From Pseudomonadota bacterium (GTDB taxonomy: Bacteria; Bdellovibrionota; Bacteriovoracia; Bacteriovoracales; Bacteriovoracaceae), in contig JAEYUK010000238.1 in assembly GCA_023432655.1 (NCBI GenBank), positions 1 to 11,777 on the forward strand: a stretch of DNA of 11,777 nucleotides, read 5' to 3'. Positions 6,167-11,777 of this stretch are shown piece after piece. Below the pieces are notes generated by a model. The model made no database searches. It saw only the letters and a list, made by a program, of their open reading frames with translations, and was not told where the DNA came from. Numbering within the stretch: the first letter of the stretch is position 1; every line of letters starts with the position of its first letter. Position numbers and translations under genes: made by a program.

Positions 6167-6196
6167 TTGATAAAATTGAGGGTAACTAGCGATAAT
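6167..6196 (+). promoter_or_regulatory. Candidate promoter for dnaN (distal)
   Basis: TTGATA (6167-6172, 5 of 6 to -35) and GATAAT (6191-6196, 5 of 6 to -10) are separated by 18 nt. Transcription from here would cross the A/T tract and give dnaN a leader of about 145 nt, possibly aiding origin opening. Unverified; in A/T-rich DNA such matches arise by chance. Confidence 0.4.
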
Positions 6197-6233
6197 TTAA
6201 GGCCTGGCCAAAATGTATCAACACTGTCCCAGG

Positions 6234-6267
6234 TATTATTATATAAGAATATAAATACATATATATA
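6234..6267. other. Candidate DNA unwinding element (A/T tract)
   Basis: Thirty-four bases contain a single G (6247) and a single C (6258). This is the most A/T-pure stretch of the spacer, and it lies on the dnaN side of the DnaA-box and repeat region, where origin melting elements usually sit. It contains several TATA-type runs that could also act as -10 elements for dnaN. Function is inferred. Confidence 0.55.
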
Positions 6268-6296
6268 GGGAAGAGAAATTAGTTAAAGCAGTTCAC

Positions 6297-6325
6297 TTGA
6301 AAATCCCTGAGCGACAAGCTAAAAC
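6297..6325 (+). promoter_or_regulatory. Candidate promoter for dnaN (proximal)
   Basis: TTGAAA (6297-6302, 5 of 6) and TAAAAC (6320-6325, 4 of 6) are spaced by 17 nt, giving a leader of only about 15 nt ahead of the dnaN start and its GAGGA ribosome binding site. It is an alternative or addition to the distal candidate; evidence is weak. Confidence 0.35.
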
Positions 6326-6347
6326 CTTCCCTTAATCGAGGATTAAA

Positions 6348-7460
6348 ATGAAATTAACTATTCAATCTCAATTATTGAGAGATGCTATTAATAAAGTACT
6401 TTCTGTTGTCGACAAAAAGAACTCTCGTCCAATTCTCACTAATTGCTTAATCAGATCTCAGGGTCAAAAGTTAGAGTTAATTGCAACTGACCTGGAAGTA
6501 TCGGCTAAGATTATTTTAAACGCTAAAATTGAAGGTGAAGGAAGCTTTTGTATTAACAGCAAAAACATTGCTGATATTTTAAGAGAACTTCCTAACGATG
6601 ATGTTGTATTAAATGTTGATAACAACAACCTTTTAAATCTTTCTTGTAAAAATATTAATTATTCACTTTTAATTACAAGCGCAGATGAATTTCCACAATT
6701 AAGCTTCCAGAACCAGAGTTCTGAATTCCGTTTAAAAACAAAACAAGTCGCACACATTATCAATAAAACTTCACATGCTATTTCAGTCGATGAAACAAGA
6801 TTGTACCTTAACGGTATTTATCTCCAGATGATTGATTCTAAACTTAGATCCGTGGCAATTGATGGTCACCGTTTAGCATTGTTAGATACTCACGAATTTA
6901 TTGGCGATAATAAGTTTTTAAGTGATGGAGTAATTGTTCCTAGAAAAGGTATTTCTGAACTTAAAAAGATCGCTGATACCTACCCTGAGGATGAAGTCAC
7001 CATTTCACTTGATGACTCTTTCATGTTTGTTAATGCACGAAATGAGTACTATTTATCAATCCGCCTCATTGCTAGAGAATATCCTAAGTACCAGACGGTA
7101 ATTCCTTCTAAGACAACAAACCGTTTTCATATCGACCGCAATGCCATTTTGAATGCTGTTAAGAGGATCAAGATCCTTTCTAATGAGAAAACTAATGGTG
7201 TTAAACTCAACATTCAAAAGAATGAATTAATCATCTCCACCAATCACCCGGCCTTAGGTCAGGCGATTGAAACTCTACCTATTAGCTACGATGGTAAGGC
7301 CACTGAAATTGGCTTTAACGCCAAATATCTGATTGAGAGCCTATCTGTCCTCAATGAAACAGATGTGACTTTTGAGTTTAACAATGAATTAAGCCCAGTT
7401 GTTATTAAGTCGGATGATCTTCCTGAGTTTTTGGGAATCATCATGCCACTTAAGCTGTAA
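6348..7460 (+). CDS. dnaN: DnaN, DNA polymerase III beta sliding clamp
   Basis: DnaN is the ring-shaped processivity clamp that encircles DNA and tethers polymerase III and many partners through a hydrophobic pocket. The 370-residue product has normal length and the three-fold repeated clamp architecture (about residues 1-120, 125-250, 255-370). Recognisable blocks are ATDLE (46-50), SVDETRLYLNGI (146-157), DGHRLALLD (172-180), REYPKYQTVIP (243-253), FNAKYLIE (323-330) and the C-terminal IIMPLKL (364-370), which contributes to the partner-binding pocket. The start is well supported by GAGGA five bases before the ATG. It is followed directly by recF, so the two are probably co-transcribed. Nothing abnormal was seen. 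Confidence 0.97.
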   Translation: MKLTIQSQLLRDAINKVLSVVDKKNSRPILTNCLIRSQGQKLELIATDLEVSAKIILNAKIEGEGSFCINSKNIADILRELPNDDVVLNVDNNNLLNLSCKNINYSLLITSADEFPQLSFQNQSSEFRLKTKQVAHIINKTSHAISVDETRLYLNGIYLQMIDSKLRSVAIDGHRLALLDTHEFIGDNKFLSDGVIVPRKGISELKKIADTYPEDEVTISLDDSFMFVNARNEYYLSIRLIAREYPKYQTVIPSKTTNRFHIDRNAILNAVKRIKILSNEKTNGVKLNIQKNELIISTNHPALGQAIETLPISYDGKATEIGFNAKYLIESLSVLNETDVTFEFNNELSPVVIKSDDLPEFLGIIMPLKL

Positions 7461-7466
7461 TTGTGG

Positions 7467-8567
7467 ATGAATTGTTGGAAAATTAAAAAATTACAGGCCC
7501 AGAATTTTAGAAATCTCAAAGATAGTATTTTTGATTTTTCACCTGGAATTAATTGTATCTTGGGGCAGAACGGAAACGGCAAAACGAATCTTTTAGAAGC
7601 TGTTTATCTGCTAACTAATAAAAAATCATTTCGTAAAAACACTGATTATTCACAGATGATCAATATTGAGGGGGAAAAACCTGAATTGATTCTTCAGTCT
7701 GTCTTTCAGAACGAAAATGAACTTCTACCCTACTCTCTCCGGATGAGTGATTCATTAGAAGAGCGTTTTCTTAATAATAAGCCTGAGAAAAAGTTAACGC
7801 CTTCCTCTTCCGTTTTTATTAACCCATTTGATTCTTATCAGTTTCATACCAGTAGCACTTTTAGAAGACAGTGGTTTGATAGTCATATTTCATTAGGAGA
7901 TAAAGAGTATCGCCAAATCCTGACGCGTTTTCAGAAGTCGATGAAGTTTAGAAACTCTATCCTCGCCTTCGGTGGTAAAAACGCTTCGATGCAATTACGG
8001 GCGATCGATGAGCAGGTAAGCGAGTATTCTGAAATCATTACCCGTAAAAGACACGAATTCCTGGAAACCATTAACCAGTTTATTACCCCTACTTTTAAAT
8101 CCATATTTTCGGAAGATCATGCTCTGGAATTGACCCTGGATAGCATGTTTGTGCATTGGGACCGCAAAAGGATCTTTGACTTCTATCGTCACCAGGAAAG
8201 TAATGACATAAAAGCTGAAGTAACCCAGGTGGGAATTCATAGGGACGACTTCATTTTCAGCTTTGATGGACTCAACGCGTTCGAATTCTGTTCTTTAGGC
8301 CAGCAGAAAATGGCCTTTCTAAGCTTGATATTTGCTTATATTGAGCTTTTTCGGTATAAATTTACGTCTTATCCCATTGTCCTAATTGATGACGTTTCCG
8401 GCGAATTGGATAGCCAGAGATGGAAAAATTTGGTCCAATACTTGGAAACAAAAAACTTCCAAGTTTTGATAACCACAGCAAATGAAAGTTTTGGGAAAGA
8501 ACTGGAAAAGATCCCTGAATCTAAAAAGTTTTATATTGAACATGGAACGCTCAAACACCATGGATAG
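7467..8567 (+). CDS. recF: RecF, gap-repair recombination mediator ATPase
   Basis: RecF is an SMC/ABC-like ATPase that, with RecO and RecR, loads RecA at single-strand gaps. From ATG 7467 the protein has 366 residues, typical for the family: KIKKLQAQNFRNL near the N terminus, Walker A GQNGNGKT (33-40), HRDDF (248-252), ABC signature-like SLGQQKMAF (266-274), and Walker B with D-loop IVLIDDVSGELD (294-305). The start is uncertain. A TTG at 7461, immediately after the dnaN stop, would add two residues; neither choice has a clear ribosome binding site, so coupling to dnaN is likely. The ATG is preferred because TTG starts are rarer. A TGTGGATGA (8 of 9 to a DnaA box) overlaps the start at 7462-7470. 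The stop overlaps the gyrB ribosome binding site. Confidence 0.95.
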   Translation: MNCWKIKKLQAQNFRNLKDSIFDFSPGINCILGQNGNGKTNLLEAVYLLTNKKSFRKNTDYSQMINIEGEKPELILQSVFQNENELLPYSLRMSDSLEERFLNNKPEKKLTPSSSVFINPFDSYQFHTSSTFRRQWFDSHISLGDKEYRQILTRFQKSMKFRNSILAFGGKNASMQLRAIDEQVSEYSEIITRKRHEFLETINQFITPTFKSIFSEDHALELTLDSMFVHWDRKRIFDFYRHQESNDIKAEVTQVGIHRDDFIFSFDGLNAFEFCSLGQQKMAFLSLIFAYIELFRYKFTSYPIVLIDDVSGELDSQRWKNLVQYLETKNFQVLITTANESFGKELEKIPESKKFYIEHGTLKHHG

Positions 8568-8577
8568 GAGCATCTGA

Positions 8578-11025
<2,448 letters not shown>

Positions 11026-11043
11026 TTTTAAGGACGAATTGAA

Positions 11044-11777
11044 ATGAGTGACGAAAATAACAATTCAGAAGTTAACCACGGAAATATTCTTCCTCTCTTA
11101 ATTCAAGATGAGATGAAAAACTGTTACCTCGATTACGCGATGTCGGTAATTGTGGGCCGTGCTCTACCTGACGTTCGCGACGGATTTAAACCTGTGCACA
11201 GAAGAATTCTCTTTGCTATGCACATGCTTAATAACTATCACAATAGACCTTACCTAAAGTCTGCCCGTATCGTGGGTGACGTTATCGGTAAATATCACCC
11301 GCACGGCGACTCGGCTGTTTACGGAGCACTTGTACGTCTAGCCCAGGATTTCTCAATGAGATATACCGTGGTAGACGGCCAGGGTAACTTTGGATCGATC
11401 GATGGTGATAGTGCAGCAGCTATGCGATACACCGAAGCCAGAATGCAAAAGCTTGCTAATGACATGCTTGGTGACATCGATAAAGAAACTGTCGATTGGC
11501 AGGACAACTATGATGGTTCTTTACAAGAACCAACTGTTCTACCAACAAAAATTCCAAATCTATTGATCAATGGTTCTGCAGGTATTGCCGTTGGTATGGC
11601 GACAAATATTCCTCCACACAATTTAACTGAAATTGTGAATGGATTAGTTGCCCTACTCGATGATCCCACAATGACTGTTCATGACCTGATTAAGATTATT
11701 CCAGGCCCGGACTTTCCAACGGCCGGATCTATCCACGGCACCGCCGGAATTCAACAAGCTTACCATACTGGTAAGGG
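11044..11777 (+). CDS. gyrA: GyrA, DNA gyrase subunit A, 5' part only
   Basis: GyrA is the DNA cleavage and religation subunit of gyrase. The first 244 codons are present, open to the right edge. After a short variable N terminus, [20 protein letters not shown] (29-48) and [11 protein letters not shown] (49-59) mark the winged-helix region; [19 protein letters not shown] (83-101) is the quinolone-resistance segment; [11 protein letters not shown] (124-134) holds catalytic Tyr129; and [20 protein letters not shown] (175-194) follows. Position 94 is Gly where E. coli has Asp87, while Ser90 matches E. coli Ser83. AAGGA upstream of the ATG supports the start. The cell might instead use a topoisomerase IV subunit A of similar sequence, but pairing with gyrB and the GyrA-type sequence around the tyrosine favour gyrase. 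Confidence 0.97.
   Translation, partial: MSDENNNSEVNHGNILPLLIQDEMKNCYLDYAMSVIVGRALPDVRDGFKPVHRRILFAMHMLNNYHNRPYLKSARIVGDVIGKYHPHGDSAVYGALVRLAQDFSMRYTVVDGQGNFGSIDGDSAAAMRYTEARMQKLANDMLGDIDKETVDWQDNYDGSLQEPTVLPTKIPNLLINGSAGIAVGMATNIPPHNLTEIVNGLVALLDDPTMTVHDLIKIIPGPDFPTAGSIHGTAGIQQAYHTGK

Larger units (their letters stand above)
5783..6347. other. Putative chromosomal replication origin (oriC) in the dnaA-dnaN spacer
   Basis: This 565-bp stretch has no credible gene. It combines what an origin needs: a perfect DnaA box (5998-6006), several 7-8 of 9 matches (5790-5798, 5819-5827, 5828-5836), a dense direct-repeat array (5854-6036) in which several units keep the DnaA-box core ATCCAC, a GC-rich hairpin (5936-5960), and a nearly pure A/T tract (6234-6267) beside dnaN. 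The dnaA-dnaN location is common for bacterial origins. By contrast the rpmH-dnaA spacer shows no convincing DnaA box. Origin function is inferred from composition and position, not shown. The two reading frames across it (5809-5991, 5894-6160) look like by-products of the repeats. Confidence 0.8.

Noticed and set aside
6141..6196. DnaA-trio-like TAG-AAA-TAA after a G-rich patch, and an approximate IHF site near 6090
   Set aside because: The trio run is too short and irregular and the IHF match is imperfect; both are common by chance in A/T-rich DNA.
11319..11507. 62-residue minus-strand frame at the right end
   Set aside because: It is antisense to the highly conserved GyrA catalytic region and has no independent support.

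Overview
This window is a complete bacterial replication-origin neighbourhood. Two divergent gene blocks flank a 197-bp spacer. Leftward (minus strand) run rpmH, rnpA, yidD, yidC, mnmE and the 5' part of mnmG. Rightward (plus strand) run dnaA, dnaN, recF, gyrB and the 5' part of gyrA. Every gene can be assigned to a well-known family, and no mobile element, CRISPR array, tRNA or rRNA is visible. The order is widespread in bacteria. The moderately low GC (roughly 40% by eye), the Gram-negative-type YidC with a large periplasmic domain, the long GyrB with a Toprim insert and the dnaA-dnaN-recF-gyrB-gyrA order fit a Gram-negative lineage. Predatory Bdellovibrionota (Bacteriovorax/Peredibacter-like) is my best guess, but this is an impression and not proven by the sequence.

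Left block (1-3983, minus): a compact ribosome / RNase P / membrane-insertion / tRNA-modification operon. It has a good promoter candidate upstream of rpmH, two ATGA stop-start overlaps (rnpA/yidD and yidC/mnmE) and short gaps elsewhere. The 55-bp gap between mnmE and mnmG holds a perfect 16-bp palindrome that matches the ParB-binding parS site, placing a centromere-like element about 5.6 kb from the presumed origin.

Centre (3984-6347): the rpmH-dnaA spacer carries back-to-back promoters and no convincing DnaA box. The 565-bp dnaA-dnaN spacer is the likely oriC. It contains one perfect DnaA box, several degenerate boxes (one pair as a perfect 9-bp inverted repeat), a dense array of ACGGCC / CCACGGCC direct repeats, a GC-rich imperfect hairpin, and a 34-nt tract that is almost pure A/T next to dnaN and could be the unwinding element. 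The repeat array is the least conventional feature of the window.

Right block (4181-11777, plus): initiator DnaA, beta clamp DnaN, recombination mediator RecF and both DNA gyrase subunits, tightly packed. DnaA has an extra segment of about 50 residues before domain I, and a Lys where the well-known minor-groove arginine (E. coli R399) normally sits. Both are worth reading beside the unusual origin repeats. GyrA carries Gly at the position equivalent to E. coli D87 in the quinolone-resistance region. MnmE has a degenerate folate-loop motif and a THAD in place of the NKxD G4 motif. I found no wholly new multi-gene system; the novelty, if any, lies in the origin architecture and these protein divergences.
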